From: Streptomyces sp. HPF1205
Lineage (GTDB): Bacteria; Actinomycetota; Actinomycetes; Streptomycetales; Streptomycetaceae
Assembly: GCF_020400825.1 (NCBI RefSeq)
Contig: NZ_JAINVH010000006.1
Coordinates: forward strand, 186,001 to 250,000
Length of the DNA stretch: 64,000 nt
Direction of reading: 5' to 3'
The translations under genes were made by a program, and so were the position numbers. This document shows positions 32,641-43,442 of this stretch, in pieces; position 1 is the stretch's first letter; the number at the start of each line of letters is the position of its first letter. Under the pieces are notes generated by a model. It worked only from the letters and a program-made list of their open reading frames with translations. It did no database searches and had not been told where the DNA came from.

Positions 32641-34182
32641 CTATCGCGCCGAGACGATCGCCTCCGCCGCCGCCTCCCCGCAGACCCTGGCGGCGCCGTG
32701 GGTCGCGACGTGCAGGGCGCCCGCGGGCGGGGCCTGGGGTACACCCATCTCGACCACGACCGTGTCCGGGCGGGCGGCCAGCAGGGCGGCCACGGCGGAG
32801 GCCATCCACGGGTGCCGGTGCATGTCGCGGACCACGGCCACGACCGGCCGCGGGCCGGCCGCGGCGAGCAGGCCGGTGACGTCCTGCGAGCGGTAGGTGC
32901 CGGTCTCGGTGCCGGGCAGGAGGCGTTCGAGTTCGGCGGCCACTCCCCACGGCGTCACGTCGCCGACGGCGATGTTGGCGACCGGGGTGAACGCCGCGAC
33001 ATAGGGCGGCGAGGACAGCGGGGTGAAGCCGGGGCCGCGGGTGACGCGCACGGCACGCCGGGCCGCCTCCAGGCCGACGCCGGGGTCGGGCGCGAGTTCT
33101 TCCGCCGCCCCCGAGCGTTCGGCGGCCCACGCGGCCAGCGCCCGTACCCGGGCCGCCGCGTCGGCGAGACGTTCGGCCGGCAGGGAGCCGTCCCGTACGG
33201 CCGCGACAATGGCGTCGCGCAGCGCCAGGACGGTGTCCTCGTCCGACAGGCCGCCGCCCACGCAGATGGCGTCGGCGCCCGCGGCGAGCGCCATGACGGT
33301 GCCGCGCCGGATCCCGTAGGTGTCGGAGATCGCCCGCATCTCGATGCCGTCGGTGACGATCAGGCCGTCGAAGCCGAGGCCGCCGGCCGGGGCGGGGGCG
33401 CGCAGCAGGCCGGTCAGCGCGGCGCGGGACAAGGTGGCGGGCAGGTCCGGGTCGAGGGCGGGCACCAGGATGTGCGCGCTCATCACGACCTTGGCGCCGG
33501 CCTCCAGCGCGGCCCGGAAGGGCACGAGTTCGCGGGAGCGCAGGGTGTCCAGGTCCACGTCGACGCGGGGCAGCGCGAGATGGGAGTCGGTCGCGGTGTC
33601 GCCGTGGCCGGGGAAGTGCTTGACACTGGCGGCGACCCCGGCGGACTGCAGGCCCGCCACGTAGGCGGCGGTGTTGCGGGCCACGAGTGCGGGGTCGGCG
33701 CCGAAGGACCGTACCCCGATGACCGGGTTGCCGGGGTCGGAGTTGACGTCCGCGGAGGGCGCCCAGTCGAGGTTGACCCCGCACCCGGCCAGCCGGCGGC
33801 CCAGTTCGGCGGCCACCGCCCGGGTCAGCTCCACGTCGTCCACGGCGCCCAGCGCCAGGTTGCCGGGGAAGGACGAGCCGCCGCGCGACTCGATACGGGT
33901 GACGTCGCCGCCCTCCTCGTCGGCTGCGACCAGGACGTCGGGGCGCACTTGCCGCAGCCGGGCGGTCAGCGCGGCCACCTGCTCGGGCGTCTCGATGTTG
34001 CGGGAGAACAGGGCGACCGAGCCCAGCCCCTCCTCCAGGCGGCGCAGCACCCAGTCCGGGGCGGTGGTGCCGGTGAAGCCGGGCTGGAGGACGGCGAGCG
34101 CGTCGCGGGCCAGGGAGCCGGAGGTGTCGCCGGCGGGGGCGACGGGCGCGGCCCCGGACGAGTGGGCGGAAATGGCGGTCAT
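32641..34182 (-). CDS. dasD: GH3 beta-N-acetylglucosaminidase DasD
   Basis: This 513-residue glycoside hydrolase family 3 enzyme of NagZ type lacks a signal peptide, so it is cytoplasmic. KHFPGHGDT (188-196) supplies the His-Asp acid/base loop special to GH3 N-acetylglucosaminidases, and IVTDGIEM (Asp278) the nucleophile. A C-terminal alpha/beta domain follows. It would split imported chitobiose to GlcNAc. The ATG overlaps the dasC stop (ATGA), placing it last in dasABCD. Confidence 0.92.
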   Translation of the reverse strand: MTAISAHSSGAAPVAPAGDTSGSLARDALAVLQPGFTGTTAPDWVLRRLEEGLGSVALFSRNIETPEQVAALTARLRQVRPDVLVAADEEGGDVTRIESRGGSSFPGNLALGAVDDVELTRAVAAELGRRLAGCGVNLDWAPSADVNSDPGNPVIGVRSFGADPALVARNTAAYVAGLQSAGVAASVKHFPGHGDTATDSHLALPRVDVDLDTLRSRELVPFRAALEAGAKVVMSAHILVPALDPDLPATLSRAALTGLLRAPAPAGGLGFDGLIVTDGIEMRAISDTYGIRRGTVMALAAGADAICVGGGLSDEDTVLALRDAIVAAVRDGSLPAERLADAAARVRALAAWAAERSGAAEELAPDPGVGLEAARRAVRVTRGPGFTPLSSPPYVAAFTPVANIAVGDVTPWGVAAELERLLPGTETGTYRSQDVTGLLAAAGPRPVVAVVRDMHRHPWMASAVAALLAARPDTVVVEMGVPQAPPAGALHVATHGAARVCGEAAAEAIVSAR

Positions 34183-35069
34183 CCCTTCACCGCGCCGGCG
34201 GTCAGGCCGGCGGCCATCTTGCGCTGGACAAGGAGGAACAGCACCACGATGGGGATGCCCATCATGGTCGATCCGGCCATCATCGGAGCGTATTCGGTGC
34301 CGTGCTGGGTGGTGAAGCCGCTCAGCCACACCGTCGCCGTCTGGTGCTCCTGGCTCATCACCAGCAGGGCGTAGAGGAACTCGTTCCACGCCTGGATGAA
34401 GCCGTAGATCGAGGTGGCGACCAGGCCGGGGGCCAGCAGCGGGAAGACCACGCGCAGGAAGGCCCCGGTGCGGCCGCACCCGTCCACCATCGCGGCCTCC
34501 TCCAGCTCCTTGGGGATGTTGACGAGGAAGCCGCGCAGCGTCCACACGGTGAAGGGCAGGATGAAGGTCAGGTAGGTCAGTACGAGGCCGGACAGCTTGT
34601 CGATCTGGTGGATCCGGTTGAGCAGCAGGAACACCGGGATGATCATGGCCACCAGCGGCACCATCTGGACGGTCAGGATGCCGACGACGACGATCTTGCG
34701 GCCGCGGAAGGCGAACCGCGAGATGGCCAGGGCCGCCAGCAGCCCGATGACCGCGCCGATCACCACGGTGGCCGCGCTCACGACGAGGCTGCGCTCGACC
34801 GGCCCCCAGAAGTCGCTGATGTCCAGCGCCCGCCGGAAGTTCTCCAGCGACACGGGGTACGGGAAGAAGTGCGGGGTCGGGTCGATGGCGTCCTTGGCCG
34901 GTTTGAAGGCCGTGTTGAGCATCCAGTACACCGGGAAGGCGCTGACGGCGAACACGATCAGGCCCAGGACGTCGTACGTGATCCTGCCGCGGCGCCTGCG
35001 GGCGGCGAGTGCGGCGGCCCTGGCGGACGGCGTCACCCGGTCCGCGGGCGTCGTGGTCGGTGCGCTCAC
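34179..35069 (-). CDS. dasC: ABC sugar permease DasC
   Basis: This 296-residue MalG-type permease has six membrane segments and the EAA loop (ELEEAAMVDGCGRTGAFLRVVFPLLAPGL). It is part of the chitobiose/GlcNAc importer with DasA and DasB. No ATPase gene is nearby, as in S. coelicolor, where the shared MsiK energises Das. The GTG overlaps the dasB stop (GTGA). Confidence 0.93.
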   Translation of the reverse strand: MSAPTTTPADRVTPSARAAALAARRRRGRITYDVLGLIVFAVSAFPVYWMLNTAFKPAKDAIDPTPHFFPYPVSLENFRRALDISDFWGPVERSLVVSAATVVIGAVIGLLAALAISRFAFRGRKIVVVGILTVQMVPLVAMIIPVFLLLNRIHQIDKLSGLVLTYLTFILPFTVWTLRGFLVNIPKELEEAAMVDGCGRTGAFLRVVFPLLAPGLVATSIYGFIQAWNEFLYALLVMSQEHQTATVWLSGFTTQHGTEYAPMMAGSTMMGIPIVVLFLLVQRKMAAGLTAGAVKG

Positions 35070-36061
35070 TCCACCTCTCCGATCTTCAGCATCTGCCGCA
35101 TGTACACGGCGACCACACCCATCAGCAGCACCACGGTGATCAGCGCGATCGCCGAGCCCGTGGCGTAGTCGTTCACGCCGAACGCCTTGTCGTACGAGTA
35201 CGTCGTCAGGAGCTGGAACCCCGGCTCGGGATGGCCGCCGCGCATCAGCCACACCTGCGGGAAGACGCCCATGTCCCAGATCACCGACAGGGTGGTCATC
35301 ATGACCACCAGCGGCTTGATGATCGGGAAGGTCACGTAGCGGAAGACGCCGAGGGCGCCCGCGCCGTCGAGGCGCGCGGCCTCCTCCAGTTCCTTGGGCA
35401 CCTGGGTGAGGCCGGCGCCCAGGGTGACGGCGACGAACGGGATCGCGCCCCACACCACCAGCAGCATGATGACGGTCAGGCCCTCGGGGCCCGAGGCGAA
35501 CCAGTTGTGCCCGTCGTAGTCCACCCCGGGCAGCCTGCTCAGCACCCAGTTGACGACGCCGTAGTCGGTGTCGAACATCCACTTGAAGACGGTGACGGCG
35601 ACCACGACCGGCATCGCCCAGCTCGCCACCAGGGCGATGTTGATCAGCGCCTTCACCCACGGCGAGACCCGCTGCAGCAGCAAGGCGACGAGCATCCCCG
35701 CGACCATGGTGACGAGGACGGCGACGCCGGCGAAGACGACGGTGCGGACGACGACGTGCCAGAACTCGCCGTCGCTCAGGATCGCCCGGTAGTTGTCGAA
35801 GCCGACCCAGGTGGCGGGCTTGAAGCCCCACAACTGCGGCTTCTTGTAGTCCTGGAAGGACAAGGTGGCCAGGCGCACGAGCGGATAGCCCAGCACCAGG
35901 CCCAGCACCAGCAGGCAGGGCGCCAGCAGCAGCCATGGCGCCGCCCAGCGGACGAGGCGGCCGCCGCCGCGCGGCCGGCGCGGGATCCCCCGCCGCGGCG
36001 GGGGAGGTGACGAGTGCCGCGGTGGCGGCACCTTTGCGGTGGTTGTCTCGGCGGCACTCAT
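35066..36061 (-). CDS. dasB: ABC sugar permease DasB
   Basis: This protein of about 331 residues is a MalF-type permease with a Pro/Arg-rich cytoplasmic N-terminus and six membrane segments. The EAA motif is ELEEAARLDGAGALGVFRYVTFPIIKPL. GAGGAG six bases before ATG 36061 supports that start; a GTG one codon upstream is possible. It lies 49 bases after dasA. Confidence 0.93.
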   Translation of the reverse strand: MSAAETTTAKVPPPRHSSPPPPRRGIPRRPRGGGRLVRWAAPWLLLAPCLLVLGLVLGYPLVRLATLSFQDYKKPQLWGFKPATWVGFDNYRAILSDGEFWHVVVRTVVFAGVAVLVTMVAGMLVALLLQRVSPWVKALINIALVASWAMPVVVAVTVFKWMFDTDYGVVNWVLSRLPGVDYDGHNWFASGPEGLTVIMLLVVWGAIPFVAVTLGAGLTQVPKELEEAARLDGAGALGVFRYVTFPIIKPLVVMMTTLSVIWDMGVFPQVWLMRGGHPEPGFQLLTTYSYDKAFGVNDYATGSAIALITVVLLMGVVAVYMRQMLKIGEVE

Positions 36062-36110
36062 CACGCGCTCCTCGGCATCCGGTGTCTGCTGCTGGGCGGA
36101 TCGGGTCAGG

Positions 36111-38500
<2,390 letters not shown>

Positions 38501-38643
38501 GCCGGTCCCGCCCGCCGGCCGGCCCGGGACCCGTCACCGATCGTGTCCGCACCGTTGTACGCGCAGGTAGTGACGGGTGTCGGTACCTTCCCTTAGATTG
38601 CCGCGCGAGTCAGACCGCAGCTCTAGGGGACGGGAGCACTGCT

Positions 38644-38943
38644 TTGTCCGAAGATCAGCCGGTCCGGTCGGGAGAACCGGTCCAGTCGGTGCGGGGGGTG
38701 CGGCCGCCGGTCGTCACCCCCCGGCGCGTGGTGGCCGGAATCTGCATCGTCATTCCGTTCGTCGCCATGCTGTGGGTGAACTCCTACTCACGGACGACGC
38801 CCCAGTTCATCGGCATCCCCTTCTTCTACTGGTACCAGATCGCCTGGGTCCCGGTCACGGCCGCGCTGACCTACGCCGCCTACGCCCTGGTGCGGGCCGA
38901 GGAGCGGGCGCAGCGGGCACACGGGGAAGGAGCGGGCCGGTGA
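38644..38943 (+). CDS. DUF3311 small membrane protein, symporter partner
   Basis: This 99-residue protein has two hydrophobic segments (VVAGICIVIPFVAMLWVN and FFYWYQIAWVPVTAALTYAAYALV), typical of DUF3311. It overlaps the symporter start (GTGA). DUF3311 genes are regularly paired with sodium:solute symporters, where they may be accessory subunits. A TTG start at 38644 with GGGAG seven bases upstream is the best fit. Confidence 0.83.
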   Translation: MSEDQPVRSGEPVQSVRGVRPPVVTPRRVVAGICIVIPFVAMLWVNSYSRTTPQFIGIPFFYWYQIAWVPVTAALTYAAYALVRAEERAQRAHGEGAGR

Positions 38944-40592
38944 AGAACGACGTCAACGGCGTCGCCCTCGGCGTCTGCCTCTTCCTCTTCCTCGTCGTCA
39001 CCGTGATGGGCTTCATGGCCGCCCGCTGGCGCCGCGCGCAGGACGCCCTCCACCTCGACGAGTGGGGTCTGGGCGGGCGCAGCTTCGGCACCTGGATCAC
39101 CTGGTTCCTGCTCGGCGGCGACCTCTACACCGCGTACACCTTCGTCGCGGTGCCCGCCGCCATCTACTCCGCGGGCGCGGCCGGCTTCTTCGCGGTCCCG
39201 TACACGATCGTCGCCTACCCGCTGGTCTTCCTGTTCCTGCCCCGGCTGTGGTCGGTGTCGCACCGGCACGGGTACGTGACCCCGTCCGACTTCGTCCGCG
39301 GCCGCTACGGCTCCAAGACCCTGTCGGTGGCCGTGGCGATCACCGGCATCGTGGCCACCATGCCGTACATCGCGCTTCAGCTCGTCGGCATCCAGGCGGT
39401 GCTGAACGTGATGGGCATCGGCGGCACCGGCAACTGGTTCGTCAAGGACCTGCCGCTGTTCATCGCCTTCGGTGTGCTCGCCGCCTACACCTACTCCTCC
39501 GGCCTGCGGGCGCCGGCGCTGATCGCCTTCGTCAAGGACGCGCTGATCTACATCGTCATCGCCGTGGCGGTCATCTACATCCCGTACAAGCTGGGCGGCT
39601 TCGACGACATCTTCCACCACGCCAAGGACGCCTACGCCGTCAAGAACCCGGTGACCGGCAAGCCCAAGGGCTCCCTGGTGACCGCGCCCAAGGCGCAGTG
39701 GACGTACGCCACCCTCGCCATGGGCTCGGCGATGGCCCTGTTCATGTACCCGCACTCGGTGACCGGCGTGCTGGCGAGCAAGAGCCGCAACACCATCCGC
39801 CGCAACACCACCATCCTGCCGCTGTACTCGCTGATGCTCGGCCTGCTGGCCATGCTCGGCTTCATGGCGCTGGCCGACGGCGTCGGCAAGGGCGTCAAGG
39901 GCTACAACGCGCAGCTCGCCATCCCGCAACTGTTCGAGAACGTGTTCCCCTCGTGGTTCGCGGGCGTGGCCTTCGCCGCCATCGCCATCGGCGCCCTCGT
40001 ACCGGCGGCCATCATGTCCATCGCGTCCGCCAACCTCTTCACCCGCAACATCTACAAGGACCTGTTCCGGCCCGACGCCACCCCCGCGGAGGAGACCCGG
40101 GTCTCGAAGCTGGTCTCCCTGGTGGTGAAGATCGGCGCACTCGTCTTCGTCCTCGCCATGGACAAGACCGTGGCCATCAACTTCCAGCTGCTCGGCGGCA
40201 TCTGGATACTGCAGACCTTCCCGGCCATCGTCGGCGGCCTGTTCACCCGCTGGTTCCACCGCTGGGCGCTGCTGGCCGGCTGGGCCGCGGGCATGGCCTA
40301 CGGCACCTGGAAGGCGTACGACCAGGCCAGCCCGGCCCAGCATCACTTCGGCGGCAACGCCGACACCATTCCGGGTATCGGCGAGAAGGGATACATCGGC
40401 CTCACCGCGTTCGCCCTCAACGTCGGCGTGGTGATCGTGCTCACCCTCGTCCTGAACCTCCTGAAGGTCCCGGCCGGCGCCGACGAGACGGCTCCCGCCG
40501 ACTACCTCGCAGAGGCCGAGGAGACGCCGCAGGCCAAGCCGGACGAGCCTGGCGTGGCGCCGGGACTGCCCGAGCCCAGCCCCGCGGGGTAG
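38940..40592 (+). CDS. Sodium:solute symporter (MctP-like monocarboxylate type)
   Basis: This 550-residue SSS-family transporter has about 13 membrane segments. Family motifs include GGRSFGTWITWFLLGGDLYTAYTF near the N-terminus and the IGALVPAAIMSIASANLFTRNIYKDL block. It resembles rhizobial MctP (lactate, pyruvate, acetate, alanine), but the substrate is unproven. It is translationally coupled to the DUF3311 gene and ends in a strong terminator. Location next to das genes does not by itself imply sugar transport. Confidence 0.88.
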   Translation: MKNDVNGVALGVCLFLFLVVTVMGFMAARWRRAQDALHLDEWGLGGRSFGTWITWFLLGGDLYTAYTFVAVPAAIYSAGAAGFFAVPYTIVAYPLVFLFLPRLWSVSHRHGYVTPSDFVRGRYGSKTLSVAVAITGIVATMPYIALQLVGIQAVLNVMGIGGTGNWFVKDLPLFIAFGVLAAYTYSSGLRAPALIAFVKDALIYIVIAVAVIYIPYKLGGFDDIFHHAKDAYAVKNPVTGKPKGSLVTAPKAQWTYATLAMGSAMALFMYPHSVTGVLASKSRNTIRRNTTILPLYSLMLGLLAMLGFMALADGVGKGVKGYNAQLAIPQLFENVFPSWFAGVAFAAIAIGALVPAAIMSIASANLFTRNIYKDLFRPDATPAEETRVSKLVSLVVKIGALVFVLAMDKTVAINFQLLGGIWILQTFPAIVGGLFTRWFHRWALLAGWAAGMAYGTWKAYDQASPAQHHFGGNADTIPGIGEKGYIGLTAFALNVGVVIVLTLVLNLLKVPAGADETAPADYLAEAEETPQAKPDEPGVAPGLPEPSPAG

Positions 40593-40597
40593 GCCAC

Positions 40598-40629
40598 GAG
40601 GGGCGCGGGGAGGGTTCCCCGCGCCCCTC
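40598..40629. terminator. Bidirectional terminator hairpin
   Basis: GAGGGGCGCGGGGA and TCCCCGCGCCCCTC form a perfect 14-bp stem with a GGGT loop, between the convergent symporter and GlxA-type genes. CTCCTTTAC follows on the plus strand. Confidence 0.88.
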
Positions 40630-40652
40630 CTCCTTTACGGCGGACGGGAGCT

Positions 40653-41624
40653 TTACGCGCTCAGCTCGCGCCCGGGGTCGCGGAAGGCGCGGCGGTACGC
40701 CTGCGGGGTCGTGCCCACCCACCGGGCGAAGTGGTGGCGGAAGGTCGCCGCGTTGCCGAACCCCGCGCGCACCGCGATGGAGTCGATCGTCCCGTCCGTC
40801 GCCTCCAGCAGTTCGCGGGCGAGCAGCACCCGCTGGCCCAGGAGCCACCGGTAGGGCGTCGTGCCCGTCTCCTGCTGGAAGCGCCGGGCGAAGGTGCGCG
40901 GCGACATGTGGGCCCTGGCGGCGAGTTCCTCGACGGTCACCTCGCGGTCGAGGTGGCGTTCCATCCACGACAGGACGCCGGCCACGGTGTCGCTCTTGGC
41001 GCGGGGCAGCGGCCGGTCCACGTACTGCGCCTGCCCGCCCTCGCGGTGCGGCGGCACCACCATGCGGCGGGCGATCCCGTTGGCCACGGCGCTGCCCTGC
41101 TCCTTGCGCACCAGGTGGAGGCAGGCGTCGATGCCGGACGCCGTACCGGCCGAGGTGATCACCCCGCTGTCGTCCACGTAGAGGACGTCGGGCTCGACCC
41201 GGGCTTCGGGGTAGCGGCGGGACAGCGCCTCGGTGTGCCGCCAGTGCGCGGTGCAGCGGCGCCCGTCCAGCAGCCCCGCGGCGCCGAGGACGAAGACGCC
41301 CGAGCAGACCGACAGCACCGTGGCCCCCCGGTCCACCGCGCGGCGCAGCGCGGCGAGCAGCTCGGGCGGGTAGTCCCGCTCCACGTAGGTGTCACCGGCG
41401 GGGACCGCGATCATGTCCGCGTCCTCCAGCCTGTCCAGGTCCGGGTCGACGAGCACGCGGAAACCGGCGTGCGTGGTCAGCTCGCGCCCCTCCGCCGAGA
41501 CCACCGCGAAGTCGTACACCGGCAGGCCCTCGTCCCCGCGGTCCAGCCCGAAGATCTCGCACACCACCCCGAGCTCGAACGGATGCACGCCGTTCAGCAG
41601 CACGGTCACCACGTTCCTCAGCAT
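40653..41624 (-). CDS. GlxA-type regulator (DJ-1/PfpI + AraC HTH)
   Basis: This 323-residue protein has an N-terminal DJ-1/PfpI-like amidotransferase fold (about 1-190). The nucleophile-elbow position keeps a Cys (VLSVCSGVFVLGAAGLLDGRR), as in many GlxA proteins. The C-terminal AraC-type double HTH is VEELAARAHMSPRTFARRFQQETGTTPYRWLLGQR. ATG 41624 gives the usual MLRNV start; an ATG/GTG at 41678 would add 18 residues. The regulated genes are unknown. Confidence 0.87.
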   Translation of the reverse strand: MLRNVVTVLLNGVHPFELGVVCEIFGLDRGDEGLPVYDFAVVSAEGRELTTHAGFRVLVDPDLDRLEDADMIAVPAGDTYVERDYPPELLAALRRAVDRGATVLSVCSGVFVLGAAGLLDGRRCTAHWRHTEALSRRYPEARVEPDVLYVDDSGVITSAGTASGIDACLHLVRKEQGSAVANGIARRMVVPPHREGGQAQYVDRPLPRAKSDTVAGVLSWMERHLDREVTVEELAARAHMSPRTFARRFQQETGTTPYRWLLGQRVLLARELLEATDGTIDSIAVRAGFGNAATFRHHFARWVGTTPQAYRRAFRDPGRELSA

Positions 41625-41713
41625 GGCGTCCACGATGCCACGTGGCAGGATGTTGCGGTAGTACGGCAGTGCTGCCACTGGGCGGCGGTCAGCACCAAGA
41701 GCAGGCTTGACCC

Positions 41714-41971
41714 ATGACAGTTCTCCTCGACATCGCCGCCCTGGGGGCCCTCGTACTGGCCCTCACCTTCGTCCCGGCGCTGGGCCACCGGGCCGACCGC
41801 AGGATCACCAAGCAGCTCGAACGGGCCGAGGCGGGCCGGGACCGGCCACCGGCGCCGCGGCCGGCCCCTCCGGCCCGCCCCGCGCGCGCGGCGCGTGAGG
41901 GGGCCGGGCGGAGCCGGGGTCCGCGGCTCACAAACCCTGCCAGTCCGGCTTCGCCGCGTACGTCGCCCTGA
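41714..41971 (+). CDS. Possible small membrane protein
   Basis: This 85-residue ORF has one N-terminal hydrophobic segment (ALGALVLALTFVPALG, about 8-23) and then an Arg/Pro/Ala-rich tail that looks like random GC-rich frame. CAGGCT lies six bases before the ATG, compatible with a leaderless start. Its last 44 bases overlap nagB on the other strand. It may be real or spurious. Confidence 0.4.
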   Translation: MTVLLDIAALGALVLALTFVPALGHRADRRITKQLERAEAGRDRPPAPRPAPPARPARAAREGAGRSRGPRLTNPASPASPRTSP

Positions 41972-42713
41972 AGTACGCCGCCAGCTTCAGCTTCGAGGCG
42001 GCCGCCTCGTCCACCACCACCGTCGCGTGCGGGTGGAGCTGGAGCGCCGAGGCGGGGACGACCGCGGCCACCGGCCCCTCGACGGCCTGGGCGACAGCCT
42101 CCGCCTTGCCCTCGCCCGTGGCCAGCAGCACCAGGTGCCGCGCCTCCAGGATCGTGCCGATGCCCTGCGTGATCACATGGCGCGGCACCTGGTCGATGTC
42201 CCCGCCGAAGAAGCGGGCGTTGTCGATCCGGGTCCGCTCGGTGAGCGTCTTGATCCGGGTCCGGGAGGCCAGCGACGAGCAGGGCTCGTTGAAGCCGATG
42301 TGCCCGTCCGTGCCGATGCCGAGCAGCTGCAGGTCGACGCCGCCGGCCGCCGCGAGGGCCGCGTCGTAGGCCGCGCAGGCCGCGACTATGTCGTCGGCGG
42401 CGCCGTCGGGGCCGATGAAGGAGTCGGGGGAGACGCCGAGCGGCTCGACCACCTCGCGCAGGACGACGGAGCGGTACGACTCGGGGTGCCCGGCGGGCAG
42501 GCCCACGTACTCGTCGAGCTGGGCGACCCGGGCCCGGCTCGCGTCGGCCTCCCCGGAGCGCACCTTCCGCGCCAGCGCCTCGTAGACCGGCAGCGGGGTG
42601 GAACCCGTGGCCACGCCGAGCAGGGCGTCGGGTTTGCGGCGCAGGAGGGCGGCCATGGCCTCCGCGACGAGTTCGCCGCCCGCGGCGGCGTCCGGGACGA
42701 TGACAACTTCCAC
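41928..42713 (-). CDS. nagB: Glucosamine-6-phosphate deaminase NagB
   Basis: NagB turns glucosamine-6-phosphate into fructose-6-phosphate and ammonia. The 261-residue protein has GVATGSTPLPVYEAL (33-47), the QLDEYVGL active-site block (Asp67) and GIGTDGHIGFNEP (Asp136, His138). A dre box 41 bases upstream of the GTG supports DasR control, with the enzyme's substrate as inducer. The ribosome binding site is weak. Confidence 0.96.
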   Translation of the reverse strand: MEVVIVPDAAAGGELVAEAMAALLRRKPDALLGVATGSTPLPVYEALARKVRSGEADASRARVAQLDEYVGLPAGHPESYRSVVLREVVEPLGVSPDSFIGPDGAADDIVAACAAYDAALAAAGGVDLQLLGIGTDGHIGFNEPCSSLASRTRIKTLTERTRIDNARFFGGDIDQVPRHVITQGIGTILEARHLVLLATGEGKAEAVAQAVEGPVAAVVPASALQLHPHATVVVDEAAASKLKLAAYFRATYAAKPDWQGL

Positions 42714-42753
42714 GCTGGGCCTGCCGTTCTGGAGAGGGAGGGTGCGGGCGCTA

Positions 42754-42769
42754 TGTGGTATAGACCAAT
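42754..42769. promoter_or_regulatory. dre (DasR box) 3 upstream of nagB
   Basis: TGTGGTATAGACCAAT has the GGT-n-TAGACCA core of the DasR consensus. It lies 41-56 bases upstream of the nagB start, a repressing position. Confidence 0.88.
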
Positions 42770-43215
42770 CTAGCAGACGGGCGACCCGCTCCGGGGGTGG
42801 CCGGCCGGCGCGTCCGGCTTCTCGGCGGAACTCTCGACGGGAATCCCGGCCGGCGTCCGGCCGGGGTCGCGGGCCGGCCTCCCGGCGGGTGTCCTGCGCC
42901 GGCTTTCGGCGGGCCGCGGGGCCGGGGCGCCGCTTCGGCCGCGGCCGGGCCGCGGAACGGTGGGGCGGTGGACCGCCGGGTGGTGGGGCCTCGGGGCGGC
43001 GGGGGCCGGAAACACTTCGGGCCACGGTGCCGGATGGGGACCCTCAACCCCAAGGGCACCGCAGCCCGGAGCTGCCGTCGGCCGTGGGCGCGCGGGGTGT
43101 GCGGTCCCCGCGGGCCGGTCCGGCCGACCGGGAGGCAGCGGCGTAGTCAGGGCAGAGAACGCCTTGCCTCGTTCCGCGCTCCTGTGCGGGAAGCGCGGAA
43201 GACCTACCCGGGAAT

Positions 43216-43231
43216 TGTGGACTAGACCATT
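43216..43231. promoter_or_regulatory. dre-like site 4 upstream of sensor kinase
   Basis: TGTGGACTAGACCATT keeps the TGG-n-CTAGACCA core and lies 209 bases before the kinase start and about 500 from nagB. It is too far from nagB for simple repression, so it may control the kinase or form a loop with dre 3. Confidence 0.7.
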
Positions 43232-43426
43232 GCCTCGTGTCCATGCCTCCCGCCGGGAATCGTAGGCCAATTCCCTGTGAACCGTGAGTGGCCCGCCCGG
43301 CGGCGGCTCGGGGCGGGCCGGCGCCGGGACCAGGCCCGGCCCGCGCGGACCCCGGCCCGGCGGCCGGCCGGACCCGGGCCCGGCCGCCCCGCCCGATCGC
43401 TCGCCCGGGCCGCGCGGCCCTGGCGG

Positions 43427-43442
43427 TACGCTCGGCAGCGTG
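43427..43442 (+). promoter_or_regulatory. -10 box TACGCT seven bases before kinase GTG
   Basis: TACGCT (43427-43432) precedes GTG 43440 by exactly seven bases, predicting a leaderless mRNA and fixing the start at GTG rather than ATG 43449. Confidence 0.6.

Larger units (their letters stand above)
42714..43439. other. 726-base region between nagB and the sensor kinase
   Basis: This divergent region is unusually long. It carries dre 3 close to nagB and dre 4 at 43216. About 400 bases of extremely GC-rich sequence rich in GGCCGG blocks lie between them, and the kinase -10 box is at the far end. No ORF in it has a credible start, composition or family. The two dre sites flank the GC-rich stretch. 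Confidence 0.7.
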
